Assembly (NCBI GenBank): GCA_002840095.1
Contig: PGZL01000006.1
Coordinates: forward strand, 77,241 to 141,240
Direction: 5' to 3'
Length of the DNA: 64,000 bases
From: Gammaproteobacteria bacterium HGW-Gammaproteobacteria-1
GTDB lineage: Bacteria > Pseudomonadota > Gammaproteobacteria > Thiohalomonadales > Thiohalomonadaceae
Below, in pieces: positions 9,203 to 18,559 of this stretch; within the stretch, counting starts at the first letter, position 1, and each line of letters begins with the position of its first letter. The position numbers and the translations under genes were made by a program. Under the pieces are notes generated by a model. The model had not been told where the DNA came from. It ran no database searches and worked only from the letters and a program-made list of their open reading frames with translations.

Positions 9203-10171
9203 ATGAACGACGCACGCGACAACTACTGCCTGCAGGCCGGCTCATCGCTGGACAGCTACGTCATCGACCGCGCCATCGGCGGCGGCGGCTTCAGCATCGT
9301 CTATCTGGCCCATGATGCCGTCGACGGCACCCAGGTGGCGATCAAGGAGTACATGCCGCGCAAGCTGGCCTTCCGCGGCGAGGACGGCGTGTCGGTGCAC
9401 ACCATGCCCGACTCCGAGACCGGCGACAATTTCGCCCACGGCCGCCGCATGTTCTTCCAGGAGGCCAGCACGCTGGCCACCGTCAAGCATCCCAACATCG
9501 TCAACGTGATCAACTTCTTCCGTGCCAACGGCACGGTGTACATGGTCATGGCCTACGAGAAGGGGATCAATCTGCAGGACTACATCCGGCGCCACGGCGG
9601 CAACCTGAGCGAGAAATTCATCCGCACCGTGTTCCCGCCGCTGCTGGACGGCCTCAAGGCCATCCACGGCATGGGCCTGCTGCATCTCGACATCAAGCCC
9701 GGCAACATCTTCCTGCGCCCCGGCGGCAATCCCATCCTGCTGGACTTCGGCGCGGTGCACCAGATGCAGAACAGCCGCAAGTACCAGCCGACCCAGGTGG
9801 TCACCCCCGGCTTCGCCCCCTATGAACAGCTGACGCCCGGTGGCTACGTCGGGCCGTGGAGCGACCTTTACGCCATCGGCGCCTCCATGCGCGCCTGCAT
9901 CGACGGCGCCACCCCGCCGCCGGCGGACGAGCGGCGCATGAAGGACGTCATGAAGCCGGCGGCGGTGGCGTTCAAGAAGCGCTATTCCAATGCCCTGCTC
10001 GGCGCCATCGACTGGGCCATGGAGGTGGATGCGCTGCTGCGGCCGCAGAGCGTGGATCAGCTGCTGGAAGCCATGAACCGCGAGGAGCCGCCGGAGGAAC
10101 CCATGTCGCGCGGCGACGCCTTCCTGGACCTGCTCACCCGCGACATCACCCTGCCCTGGTCCAAGGGGTGA
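9203..10171 (+). CDS. Hanks-type Ser/Thr protein kinase
   Basis: 322 residues consisting almost only of a kinase domain. The glycine loop is GGGGFSIVY (26-34), the ATP lysine Lys48 (VAIKEYMP), the helix-C Glu is likely Glu87, and the catalytic loop HLDIKPGN (161-168) is followed by DFG (181-183) and APYEQ (205-209). The HRD arginine is Leu, as in some bacterial kinases activated without the usual Arg contact. No transmembrane segment or sensor domain is visible, so it is probably cytoplasmic. It is translationally linked to a PP2C phosphatase 6 bases downstream, making a reversible phosphorylation pair. Targets are unknown. Confidence 0.9.
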   Translation: MNDARDNYCLQAGSSLDSYVIDRAIGGGGFSIVYLAHDAVDGTQVAIKEYMPRKLAFRGEDGVSVHTMPDSETGDNFAHGRRMFFQEASTLATVKHPNIVNVINFFRANGTVYMVMAYEKGINLQDYIRRHGGNLSEKFIRTVFPPLLDGLKAIHGMGLLHLDIKPGNIFLRPGGNPILLDFGAVHQMQNSRKYQPTQVVTPGFAPYEQLTPGGYVGPWSDLYAIGASMRACIDGATPPPADERRMKDVMKPAAVAFKKRYSNALLGAIDWAMEVDALLRPQSVDQLLEAMNREEPPEEPMSRGDAFLDLLTRDITLPWSKG

Positions 10172-10177
10172 TTGCGC

Positions 10178-11080
10178 ATGCTGTACGAAACCGGCGTCGC
10201 CAATCATCTGGGTAACCGCAACAGCAACCAGGATCGCTTCGATGTGGTGGAGAGCGACGAAGGCGTGCTGCTGGTGCTGGCCGACGGCATGGGCGGCCAT
10301 GCCGGCGGCGACGTGGCGGCGCAGGCGCTGGTGGACATCGCCCGCGACCGCTATCTCAACGGCACGCGCCCGGTGGCCCAGCCCGGCCGCTTCCTCACCG
10401 AAATCGTCCTCGCCACCCACGACGCCCTGGTGAGCTACGCCGCCGAGCAGAACCTGGGCAACATCCCCGGCACCACCGCCGTGCTGTGCCTGATCCAGCG
10501 CGGCCACATGGACTGGGCCCACGTCGGCGACTCGCGCCTGTACCTGTTCCGCGACGGCCTGCCGGTGTTCCGCACCACCGATCATTCCTATGTGGAGCAG
10601 CTGTACCGTCAGGGCATGATCAGCCGCTCCGAGCAGGACAGCCACCCGCGCCGCAATCACATCACCCAGTGCATCGGCGCCATGCCGCAGGCGCCCGAAG
10701 TGGAACTGGGCAAGGGCAAGGGGCTGCGGGTGGACGACATCGTGCTGCTCTGCTCCGATGGCCTGTGGGGCGCGCTGGACGACGCACAGCTGGGCCTGAT
10801 GCTGCAGCAGGAAGGCAGCCTGGACGAGGTGCTGGAGCGCATGGCCATGCGCGCCGAACAGATCAGCTATCCCCACAGCGACAACATCAGCGTGGTAGCC
10901 CTGCGCCTGACCTCGCTGGCACCGGTGGCTCCCAAGCCGAAGCCCAAGCCGGCGCCCGCGCCAAAGCCGGAACCGGCGCCCGAGCCGGAAACGCCCCATG
11001 TGGATGACGACAAGCTGAAAGACGCCATCGAGCAGATCGAACAGGCCCTGCGCACCTACAAGGACGAGCTGAAGCGCTGA
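10178..11080 (+). CDS. PP2C-type protein phosphatase
   Basis: 300 residues from the ATG with AAGGGG 9 bases upstream; a TTG directly after the kinase stop is the alternative. PP2C motifs are present: NQDR (17-20), DGMGGH (36-41), [12 protein letters not shown] and SDGLWG, supplying the Asp ligands of the two-metal site. After the domain comes a Pro/Ala/Lys/Glu-rich linker ([20 protein letters not shown]) and a short predicted helix ending in KDELKR. The linker could tether the enzyme to a partner. It should reverse the action of the kinase just upstream. Confidence 0.92.
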   Translation: MLYETGVANHLGNRNSNQDRFDVVESDEGVLLVLADGMGGHAGGDVAAQALVDIARDRYLNGTRPVAQPGRFLTEIVLATHDALVSYAAEQNLGNIPGTTAVLCLIQRGHMDWAHVGDSRLYLFRDGLPVFRTTDHSYVEQLYRQGMISRSEQDSHPRRNHITQCIGAMPQAPEVELGKGKGLRVDDIVLLCSDGLWGALDDAQLGLMLQQEGSLDEVLERMAMRAEQISYPHSDNISVVALRLTSLAPVAPKPKPKPAPAPKPEPAPEPETPHVDDDKLKDAIEQIEQALRTYKDELKR

Positions 11081-11174
11081 GATTTATAAACGGCAGTGGG
11101 GTTCGCCTCGCCACCGATGCCCGGTACAATGCGCGGGCCTACCAATATCCCATCATCCGAAGAAGGAATTCCTT

Positions 11175-11891
11175 ATGCGCCCGAGTGGACGAGCGCCCGC
11201 TGAACTGCGCGCCATCAAACTTACCCGCAATTACACCAAGCATGCCGAAGGTTCGGTGCTGGTGGAGTTCGGTGACACCAAGGTCATCTGCACCGCCAGC
11301 GTCAACGAGGGCGTGCCGCGCTTTCTCAAGGGCAAGGGCGAGGGCTGGGTGACGGCCGAATACGGCATGCTGCCGCGCTCCACCGGCTCGCGCATGAACC
11401 GCGAGGCGGCGCAGGGCAAGCAGGGCGGCCGCACCATGGAGATCCAGCGCCTCATCGGCCGCTCGCTGCGCGCCGTGGTCGACACCGCCGCCCTGGGCGA
11501 GCGCACCATCACCATCGATTGCGACGTGATCCAGGCCGACGGCGGCACCCGCACCGCCTCCATCACCGGCGGCTATGTGGCCCTGGCCGATGCCATCCGT
11601 CACCTGCGCGAGAAAAAGCTGATCAAGAAGGACCCGCTGCACGGCCAGGTGGCCTCGGTCTCCGTGGGCATCTTCCAGGGCGAGCCCATCGTCGACCTCG
11701 ACTATGCCGAGGACTCCGGCGCCGAGACCGACATGAACGTGGTGATGAACGACGGCGGCGCCTTCATCGAGGTGCAGGGCACCGCCGAAGGCCACGCCTT
11801 CCGCCGCGAAGAGCTGGACGCCATGCTGGCCCTGGCCGACGGCGGCATCCGCCAACTGCTGGAAAAGCAGCGCGAGGCGCTGAAAGACTGA
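11175..11891 (+). CDS. rph: Ribonuclease PH
   Basis: 238 residues, full length. [12 protein letters not shown] at the N-terminus and the catalytic region ([27 protein letters not shown]) are classic. It is a phosphorolytic 3'-5' exonuclease trimming tRNA 3' ends. AAGGAA precedes the ATG and a TACAAT hexamer near 11123 is a plausible -10. It is followed by an inverted-repeat element and rdgB, the usual partner. Confidence 0.97.
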   Translation: MRPSGRAPAELRAIKLTRNYTKHAEGSVLVEFGDTKVICTASVNEGVPRFLKGKGEGWVTAEYGMLPRSTGSRMNREAAQGKQGGRTMEIQRLIGRSLRAVVDTAALGERTITIDCDVIQADGGTRTASITGGYVALADAIRHLREKKLIKKDPLHGQVASVSVGIFQGEPIVDLDYAEDSGAETDMNVVMNDGGAFIEVQGTAEGHAFRREELDAMLALADGGIRQLLEKQREALKD

Positions 11892-11897
11892 ACATCC

Positions 11898-12050
11898 AAC
11901 GCAAAGGCGCAGAGACGCAGAGGTTTATTTCGTTCGTAGAAGCTCAGCTATTGGTGGAAGCACTACAAGCTGATGAATGGCTCCCACGGAACGATGTTGG
12001 CCGTAGCAACAGCTTTCTTTGCGTCCTCTGCGTCTCTGCGTCTCTGCGTT
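11898..12050. repeat. MITE-like inverted repeat (GCAGAGACGCAGAG type)
   Basis: The left arm, AACGCAAAGGCGCAGAGACG plus CAGAGG, and the right arm ending CTCTGCGTCTCTGCGTT are inverted copies bracketing about 100 bases of unrelated sequence. Arms of this kind occur as dispersed repeats in many proteobacterial genomes. It fills the rph-rdgB gap and would form a long stem in a shared transcript. Confidence 0.7.
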
Positions 12051-12069
12051 AGATTTTGAGGTTTCCGAA

Positions 12070-12663
12070 ATGAAAAAGGTCGTATTGGCCAGCGGCAACA
12101 AGGGCAAGGTGCGGGAGTTCGGCGAGATCCTGGCCGGGGCCGACATCGCCATCGTGCCGCAGAACGAGCTGGGCGTGCCCGAGGCCGACGAGACCGGGCT
12201 GACCTTCGTGGAGAATGCCATCCTCAAGGCGCGCAACGCGGCGCACCATACCGGCCTGCCCGCCATCGCCGACGACTCCGGGCTGGAGGTGGACGCGCTC
12301 AAGGGCGCGCCCGGCATCTACTCGGCGCGCTACGCCGGCGTCGGCGCCGGTGACCAGGCCAACCTGCAAAAACTGCTGGCCGACATGCAGGACGTGGCCG
12401 CCGCCGGGCGCACGGCCCGGTTCCAGTGCGTGCTGGTGTACATGGAGCATGAATTCGACCCGACCCCCGTCATCTGCCAGGGCAGCTGGGAGGGCGTCAT
12501 CGCCTTCGAGCCCCACGGCGCCGGCGGCTTCGGCTATGACCCGGTGTTCTTCGTCCCCGCCCACAACGCCACCGTGGCCGAGCTGCCGTCCGGGCTGAAG
12601 CACGACCTGAGCCACCGCGGGCAGGCGCTGCGCAAGCTGCTCGCCGCCTTGCGCCAGGAATAA
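12070..12663 (+). CDS. rdgB: XTP/dITP pyrophosphatase (RdgB/HAM1)
   Basis: 197 residues. The N-terminus [13 protein letters not shown] is the substrate-binding SxNxxK motif; [11 protein letters not shown] carries the catalytic acidic residues; GFGYDPVFF and HRGQALRKL follow as expected. It removes inosine- and xanthosine-type nucleotides from the dNTP pool. The ATG follows the right arm of the repeat by about 20 bases; in-frame upstream codons read through the repeat and are excluded. Confidence 0.97.
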   Translation: MKKVVLASGNKGKVREFGEILAGADIAIVPQNELGVPEADETGLTFVENAILKARNAAHHTGLPAIADDSGLEVDALKGAPGIYSARYAGVGAGDQANLQKLLADMQDVAAAGRTARFQCVLVYMEHEFDPTPVICQGSWEGVIAFEPHGAGGFGYDPVFFVPAHNATVAELPSGLKHDLSHRGQALRKLLAALRQE

Positions 12664-12764
12664 CAACGGAAATTTTTCCGCGCCGGCATCTGTCTGTCAC
12701 ATTTGCCGGATACAGTTGTGCAACACATTCCAAGCAGCGGATGTTGTACGCGAAGGAGTCGTAA

Positions 12765-12983
12765 GTGAGCGATTGTGATGTTCTGCACCACTGTCCCGTC
12801 TGGGGTAACTTTCAATCCCATGTCAGGGCTGTCTGGATCAACAATTACTGCAAGGGGCCGCGGCGCGAACGCTGTGCACGCCTGCAGTTGATACGCGCCG
12901 GCCAGCCCGTCGCCGCCGATTTGCTGCCCAACGGCACCCGCATGCCGGTACGGCATACCGACGGCAACTCAGCCGCGGGTTGA
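12765..12983 (+). CDS. Small four-cysteine protein, unknown function
   Basis: 72 residues starting at GTG with AAGGAG 6 bases upstream. Cysteines at 4, 10, 29 and 37 (SDCDVLHHC, NNYCKG, RERCARLQL) look like a metal or redox site. The tail LLPNGTRMPVRH resembles uncharacterised small proteins seen beside signalling genes, as far as I recall; no function is known to me. Its 3' end overlaps the end of the convergent GGDEF-EAL gene by 15 bases, so the two transcripts are antisense at their ends. Confidence 0.6.
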   Translation: MSDCDVLHHCPVWGNFQSHVRAVWINNYCKGPRRERCARLQLIRAGQPVAADLLPNGTRMPVRHTDGNSAAG

Positions 12984-15900
12984 ACGCCGCCGCAGCCAGG
13001 CGGCGAGGTCCGCCGCCGGCAGCGGCCGGCTGAACAGGTAACCCTGCACCTCGTCGCAGCCCAGGCGGCGCAGTATGTCGAACTGGGCTTCGCTTTCGAC
13101 GCCTTCCGCAATTACCACCAGTCCCAGGCTGTGCCCCAGATTGACCACGCCGGAGGCAATGGCGCGATCATCGGCATCCTGCACCAAATCGCGCACGAAG
13201 GACTGATCCAGCTTGAGCTTGTGCAGCGGGAAGCGCTTCAGGTAGGCGAGGCTGGAATAGCCGGTGCCGAAGTCGTCCACCGCAATCTGCACGCCCAGCG
13301 TGCGGATGTGATTGAGCACGGCGAGGGTGTTCTCCATGTCCTGCGCCAGCAGGCTTTCAGTGATTTCCACTTCCAGATAACCCGCCTCCAGGCCGCTGCC
13401 GTCCAGCGCCTGCTGCACCAGCGTGCGGATGTCGCCCAGGGAGAACTGGCGGGCGGAGACGTTGACCGCCACCACCATGGGCGGCAGCCCCTCGTCCTGC
13501 CAGGCCTTGTTCTGGCGGCAGGCCTCGTGCAACACCCAGTCGCCGATCCGCCCGATCAGTCCGCTTTCCTCGGCAACAGGTATGAAGCGGGCGGGTGACA
13601 CCGCGCCGAGTTGCGGATGGGTCCAGCGCAGCAAGGCCTCGACGCCGATGACCTGGCCGCTGGCCAGATCGATCTGCGGCTGGTAGTGCAGGGTGAACTG
13701 ATCGTTGTCCAGCGCCCTGCGCAGGGCGTTTTCCAGCGTCAGCCGTTCCATCGCCGCGTTGTTCAGTTCCGGCGTGAAGAAATGGTAGCGGTTGCGGCCC
13801 AACTCCTTGGCCTTGTACATGGCAATGTCGGCGTTCTTGTGCAGTTCGTCGAAGTCGCGGCCGTCGGTGGGATAGAGCGCGATGCCGATACTGGCGGTGA
13901 CCGTGAGGGTGTGGCCGCCGGTGACGATGGGCTGGCTGATGCGGCTGATCAGGTTGTGCGCGACGAGCGCGGCACTGGCCGCGTTACTGCCGCTTAGCAC
14001 GATGAGAAATTCATCGCCGCCGAGGCGGCCCACGGTATCGGTGTGGCGCAGCGCGGCGTGGATGCGCTGGGTGACTTCCTGCAGCAGGGCATCGCCGCTG
14101 AGATGGCCCAGGGAGTCATTGATGGTCTTGAAATGATCGAGATCGAGAAACAGCAATGCCGCCTCGGCGCGCGCCCGTTCGGCCTGGTTCAGTGCCTGCT
14201 CGGCGCGGTCGCGCAGCAGGGTGCGGTTGGGCAGTTCGGTCAGCGGATCGTAGTAGGCGAGGTAGCGGATGCGATCCTCGGCCTGCTTGTATTCGGTGAT
14301 GTCGGTGGAAACGGATATGTAGCAGGAGACCTTGCCCTGGGCATCGTGCACCGCTGAGATGGAGGCCAGGGCCGGGTACAGCTCGCCGCTCTTGCGTCGG
14401 TTCCACAGCTCCCCCTGCCAGTACCCGGTCTCCGTGACGCTGCGCCACAACTCCTCATAAAACGGCTGTTCCTGGCGCCCGGACTTGATGGCGCGGATGT
14501 GTTGGCCGATCACTTCGTCGGCGCCGTAGCCGGTAACCTTGGTGAAGGCCCGGTTGACGCTGACGATATGCGCGTCGGCGTCGGTGATCACGATCAACTC
14601 GCGGCTGTTGTCGAATACCAGGGCGGCCATGCGCAGCTGCTCGTCGGCCTGTCTGCGCGCATGCACATGCCCGATCTGATCGGCCAGCATGGCAAGCAGG
14701 GTTTGTTCCTCCGGCAGGAAAATATCCGTACGCACGCTGGTCGAGGGCGTGCGGTAGCCGGCCTCGACCGTGCCGATGCGGCGGTCCTGCTGCATGATCG
14801 GCGCGCTGATGGATGTGCCGGACGGATCGCCGACAGATGTGTATTCGCTGCCCTCAAGCTCGATGCGCGCCCACGCCATATCCGGGTATTGCAGCGCCGG
14901 CGGAATGTGTGCAGCGATGTGCCGCAGCATTTCGTCCTCGGTCAGTTCGTGTCGTGCCATCACTTCCGACGCATCCAGCAGGCAACGCAATTCCTTGACC
15001 CGTTCGCGAAGTTCATGACTGCGCCTGGCCAGCGTTTCCTCGGCCTGCCGCCGCTGCTCCTCGCGCAGGAAATTGTCCAGGGCGAAGGAAATGTCGAGCG
15101 CCATTTCGTCGAGCAGCCGGACCAGATCGTCACTGAACAGGTTCTTCTCTCCGGCATACAGGTTCAGGGCGCCGACTACCTGTCCCTGCTGTCGCAGGGG
15201 GAAGGCGGCGGAGGCGAGAAAGCCGGCGGCGCGGGCCCGTTCGTGCCAGGCGACGGTCTGGGGGTTATTGAGAAAATCGTTGCACAGGTAATGATCGCCC
15301 TGTCGTATCGCGGTGGCGGTCGGGCCCTGCCCCTGCGGTACCGATGGATCCAGAGAGATGTGCAGATCGGCGAGGTAGGCCGCCGGCATGCCGTTGTCGG
15401 CCAAAGGCCGGATCAGTTGGGTTGCCGGATCCACAAAGCCTATCCACGCCCCCTTCAGTCCGCTGTTTTCCACGGCGATGGCGCATATGCGCGGCAGCAG
15501 CTCGGCCAGCGTGGCGCTGCGCACGATGGCGGTGTTGGTATGGCTCAGGGTGGCGTAAAAGGCACTGAGACGGCGGCTGCGCAACTCGGCCTGCTGCAGC
15601 TCGCGGTTGCGTTCCGTCAGTGACCGGGTGAGGCGGCTGAAGTGATGGGACAGGCGCGCGATCTCGTCACGACCGCCGATCTGCGGCAACTCGCCTTCGC
15701 CGCTGCGCCAGTGCTCGAGGGCGCCGGTAAGGTGCTCGATCCGCCGCACCAGGAAGAAGTGCAGATACAGCCAGAACATGCCGGCGATCAGGGCCGCGCC
15801 GGCAAAGGTGGCGGCGGCGTGTTGCACTGCCTCATGGCGCGCATCCGCATACAGTGCGCCGTGGTCGTAGCTGAATACCAGGACGCCGATTCGGTTGGCG

Positions 15901-16364
15901 CGCAGTTCGCCCGGCAGCAGCGGCAGGCGCAGCGGATAGACCGCGCGCAGTACCGTGCCGTCGGCGGTATAGGCGCTCTGGCCGGCCAGCGTGGCGCGGG
16001 CGGCATCCAGCATCGCCTTGCCGGGGGCGTCGGGCAGGTCGGCAAGCTGCCGCTGCCGCAGGCGGTAGTCGGTGCTGAGCAGGACGGTGTCGGATTCGTC
16101 CAGCAGCGCCGCCCAGCGCAGATTGGGCTGGGTGACCACGCTTTGCAGGGCGCGTCGTGCCGCTTCCCAGTCGTCGGCACTGAGGGCGTCGCGCAGCAGA
16201 ACGGACATCTGGCTACCGCTGTGTGCCGCCCGCTGGCTGAGCTGGTGGCGGATGTCCTGATCGGCTTGGCGCAGTTCCAGCAGATGGATCACCACCAGCA
16301 AAGGCAGGCTGCTGACCAGCAAGGCGAGAGGCAGGATGCGGCGCAGGGGATAGAGCCAGTTCAT
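12969..16364 (-). CDS. Membrane GGDEF-EAL receptor with HAMP, GAF and PAS domains
   Basis: 1131 residues. Order: transmembrane helix (about 10-28), extracytoplasmic region, second helix (about 187-207), HAMP linker, GAF domain (about 290-435), a weaker GAF-like segment, PAS domain (about 585-700), GGDEF and EAL. The active loop is intact GGDEF (782-786), and EAL is intact (EALLRW from 909; EITES, DDFGTGYSSLAYLKRF and IAEGVE follow). Both c-di-GMP synthesis and breakdown are therefore possible. The start overlaps the stop of the upstream substrate-binding lipoprotein by 4 bases (ATGA). That coupling suggests the lipoprotein supplies ligand information to the extracytoplasmic domain. Confidence 0.93.
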   Translation of the reverse strand: MNWLYPLRRILPLALLVSSLPLLVVIHLLELRQADQDIRHQLSQRAAHSGSQMSVLLRDALSADDWEAARRALQSVVTQPNLRWAALLDESDTVLLSTDYRLRQRQLADLPDAPGKAMLDAARATLAGQSAYTADGTVLRAVYPLRLPLLPGELRANRIGVLVFSYDHGALYADARHEAVQHAAATFAGAALIAGMFWLYLHFFLVRRIEHLTGALEHWRSGEGELPQIGGRDEIARLSHHFSRLTRSLTERNRELQQAELRSRRLSAFYATLSHTNTAIVRSATLAELLPRICAIAVENSGLKGAWIGFVDPATQLIRPLADNGMPAAYLADLHISLDPSVPQGQGPTATAIRQGDHYLCNDFLNNPQTVAWHERARAAGFLASAAFPLRQQGQVVGALNLYAGEKNLFSDDLVRLLDEMALDISFALDNFLREEQRRQAEETLARRSHELRERVKELRCLLDASEVMARHELTEDEMLRHIAAHIPPALQYPDMAWARIELEGSEYTSVGDPSGTSISAPIMQQDRRIGTVEAGYRTPSTSVRTDIFLPEEQTLLAMLADQIGHVHARRQADEQLRMAALVFDNSRELIVITDADAHIVSVNRAFTKVTGYGADEVIGQHIRAIKSGRQEQPFYEELWRSVTETGYWQGELWNRRKSGELYPALASISAVHDAQGKVSCYISVSTDITEYKQAEDRIRYLAYYDPLTELPNRTLLRDRAEQALNQAERARAEAALLFLDLDHFKTINDSLGHLSGDALLQEVTQRIHAALRHTDTVGRLGGDEFLIVLSGSNAASAALVAHNLISRISQPIVTGGHTLTVTASIGIALYPTDGRDFDELHKNADIAMYKAKELGRNRYHFFTPELNNAAMERLTLENALRRALDNDQFTLHYQPQIDLASGQVIGVEALLRWTHPQLGAVSPARFIPVAEESGLIGRIGDWVLHEACRQNKAWQDEGLPPMVVAVNVSARQFSLGDIRTLVQQALDGSGLEAGYLEVEITESLLAQDMENTLAVLNHIRTLGVQIAVDDFGTGYSSLAYLKRFPLHKLKLDQSFVRDLVQDADDRAIASGVVNLGHSLGLVVIAEGVESEAQFDILRRLGCDEVQGYLFSRPLPAADLAAWLRRRSTRG

Positions 16365-17323
16365 GGCTGCACCTCGCCCAGCAGGCCGGCGTCGAGCCGG
16401 AGTTCCGCTGCTGCCGGGCGTGACAGCAGGCCGGCGCCCAGCATGATCTCCTGCAGGCGTTCGAGAGTGGCGCGCAGGCCGGATGCGCCGTTGCCGAGCA
16501 GGGTGCGGTTGGCGCCGGCGTCGGTCAGTTCCAGCAGGCGCCAGGTGTCCAGTAGGTCTGCGGCATCGATATCCATGCGGCGGGCGAGGGCGGGCGCCGC
16601 TGCCGCCGGATCGCGTTGCAGATGTTCCAGGGCGCTGAAGTAGGCTGCGGTCAGGGTCCGGAGCCCGGCGGCGTGGCTGTGCCGCACATCCTCCCGCACC
16701 ACCAGCACATCGACGATTTCGCCCGGGATGTCCCGGCTGGAGAATATTTCGTGCGCGCCTGCGGCGAGCAGGCGGCTGCGTTGCGGATCGAAGGTGATCA
16801 CTGCGTCGATACGCCCGCCGCGATACGCAGCCTCATGTTCCTGCAAGGACAGATGAACCAGGGTGAGATCGTGGGCGGAGAGGCCGCCCCGTTCCAGCAG
16901 GCGGGTCAGCATATAGGCGCCGAGGGCGCCGGTTTCCACGCCCAGGCGGCGCCCGCGCAATTGTTGCGGCGTATCGATGCCGGTGCGGGCCAACACCACG
17001 TCGGCGCCGTTGGAGAGGGAGAAAACCAGTATGATACGCAGCGCCTGGCCGCTATCCGCGAGGTGAAGCGCCTCGTCCAGCGTGATCGCCGCGGCGTCGA
17101 TGGCGCGGTTGCGGAAGGCGCGCAACACGTCCTCGGTATTGTCGAAGTCCACCAGTTGGATGGGCTGCCCTTCGAATAATCCAAGGTCGCGGGCGTGGTA
17201 CAGCCCCAGGTAACCCGGCCAGGGGTTGCTGCCGATGCGCAGCGTCGGTGCCGGCGTACAGGCCGGCAAGGCGGCGAGCCCGATCAGCGCGGTGACGAGC
17301 AGTAGGATTGAGAACGTACGCAT
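16361..17323 (-). CDS. Substrate-binding lipoprotein, SsuA/NMT1-like
   Basis: 320 residues. Signal peptide with lipobox ALPAC (Cys22). The mature start LRIGSNPWPGYLGLYHARDL is typical of ABC-transporter binding proteins of the SsuA/TauA/NMT1 class, and DGVE-type hinge motifs appear (RRLGVETGALGAYMLTRLL). No ABC permease or ATPase is nearby. Instead the next gene, overlapping by ATGA, is a GGDEF-EAL receptor. I infer a periplasmic sensor feeding c-di-GMP signalling rather than an importer. The ligand is unknown; sulfonate, nitrate or pyrimidine-like molecules are typical of the class. Confidence 0.85.
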   Translation of the reverse strand: MRTFSILLLVTALIGLAALPACTPAPTLRIGSNPWPGYLGLYHARDLGLFEGQPIQLVDFDNTEDVLRAFRNRAIDAAAITLDEALHLADSGQALRIILVFSLSNGADVVLARTGIDTPQQLRGRRLGVETGALGAYMLTRLLERGGLSAHDLTLVHLSLQEHEAAYRGGRIDAVITFDPQRSRLLAAGAHEIFSSRDIPGEIVDVLVVREDVRHSHAAGLRTLTAAYFSALEHLQRDPAAAAPALARRMDIDAADLLDTWRLLELTDAGANRTLLGNGASGLRATLERLQEIMLGAGLLSRPAAAELRLDAGLLGEVQP

Positions 17324-17392
17324 GGTCTATTTACGGACATTTCTTACCAGTATACAGATACCGGCCCGCAAGTCAGTCGTGGCAAGGACGGG

Positions 17393-18559
17393 ATGATCAC
17401 CATGTTCCAGTTTTCCGTTCCGCCGCCCCTCGCCCTGTATATCCACGTGCCCTGGTGCGTGCGCAAGTGCCCCTATTGCGACTTCAATTCACACGAGATG
17501 AAAGGGGACATTCCCGAGGCGGCGTATATCGATGCGCTGCTTGCCGATCTGGAGCAGGAGCTGCCGGCGGTGTGGGGCCGGCCGCTGGTCAGCGTATTCA
17601 TCGGCGGCGGCACGCCCAGCCTGTTGTCGCCGGAAGCGGTGGACCGCCTGCTGTCGGGGGTGCGCGCGCGGCTGCGCCTGCCGCCCGATGCCGAGATCAC
17701 GCTGGAGGCCAACCCGGGCACGGTGGAGACGGGCCGCTTCAGCGAGTTTCGTGCCGCCGGCATCAATCGGCTTTCCATCGGCGTGCAGAGTTTTGACGAC
17801 GATTTGCTGCAAGGGCTGGGTCGCATTCATGGCCGGCGCGAGGCGATACGCGCGGCCGAGGCGGCGCACGGTGCTGGCTTCGACAATTTCAATCTCGATC
17901 TTATGTTCGGCCTGCCGGGCCAGTCCCTGGCGCAGGGCCGCGAGGATGTGGCCACGGCCATCGCGCTGGAGCCGGCCCACGTTTCCTATTACCAGCTCAC
18001 GCTGGAGCCCAATACCGCCTTCGGCTATCGCCCGCCCGTGCTGCCGGACGAGGAGCTGATCATCCAGATGCATCAGGCGGGACAGGCACAGCTCGCCGCC
18101 ATCGGCTATGCTCAGTACGAAGTGTCCGCTTATGCGCGTGCGGGACGGCAATGCAGCCACAATCTGAATTACTGGCAGTACGGCGATTATCTCGGCATCG
18201 GTGCCGGTGCCCATGGCAAGGTGACTGACGCCGTTGCCGGACGCATCGAACGTTATGCGAAGATGCGTCATCCGCGCGACTATCTTGCGGGCACGGAGCG
18301 TGTCCACAGCCGCAGCGTCGTGGCGCGGAGCGAAGTCGGTTTCGAGTTCATGATGAATGCGTTGCGCCTGCGTGAGGGTTTTGCCACCGAGCTGTTCACC
18401 CAGCGAACCGGGCTGGCGTTGACGGCGGTGACCCGACCGCTGGAGGACGCGGAACGACGCGGCCTGATTGAGTGGACGCCGCAACGGGTGTGCCCCACTG
18501 AGCGGGGGTACGATTTCCTCAACGACTTATTACAGATGTTCTTGCCCGATCATGAATGA
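17393..18559 (+). CDS. hemW: HemW-like radical SAM protein (haem chaperone)
   Basis: 388 residues. The radical SAM motif is C22xxxC26xxC29 in CVRKCPYCDF, with the extra features of HemW rather than HemN (IGGGTPSLL, DLMFGLPGQ, YEVSAYA). HemW binds haem and is thought to deliver it to respiratory enzymes; it was formerly annotated as coproporphyrinogen oxidase. AAGGACGGG precedes the first ATG; another ATG lies 9 bases on. It is normally next to rdgB, but here 4.7 kb of signalling genes intervene. The stop overlaps the rof-like start. Confidence 0.93.
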   Translation: MITMFQFSVPPPLALYIHVPWCVRKCPYCDFNSHEMKGDIPEAAYIDALLADLEQELPAVWGRPLVSVFIGGGTPSLLSPEAVDRLLSGVRARLRLPPDAEITLEANPGTVETGRFSEFRAAGINRLSIGVQSFDDDLLQGLGRIHGRREAIRAAEAAHGAGFDNFNLDLMFGLPGQSLAQGREDVATAIALEPAHVSYYQLTLEPNTAFGYRPPVLPDEELIIQMHQAGQAQLAAIGYAQYEVSAYARAGRQCSHNLNYWQYGDYLGIGAGAHGKVTDAVAGRIERYAKMRHPRDYLAGTERVHSRSVVARSEVGFEFMMNALRLREGFATELFTQRTGLALTAVTRPLEDAERRGLIEWTPQRVCPTERGYDFLNDLLQMFLPDHE

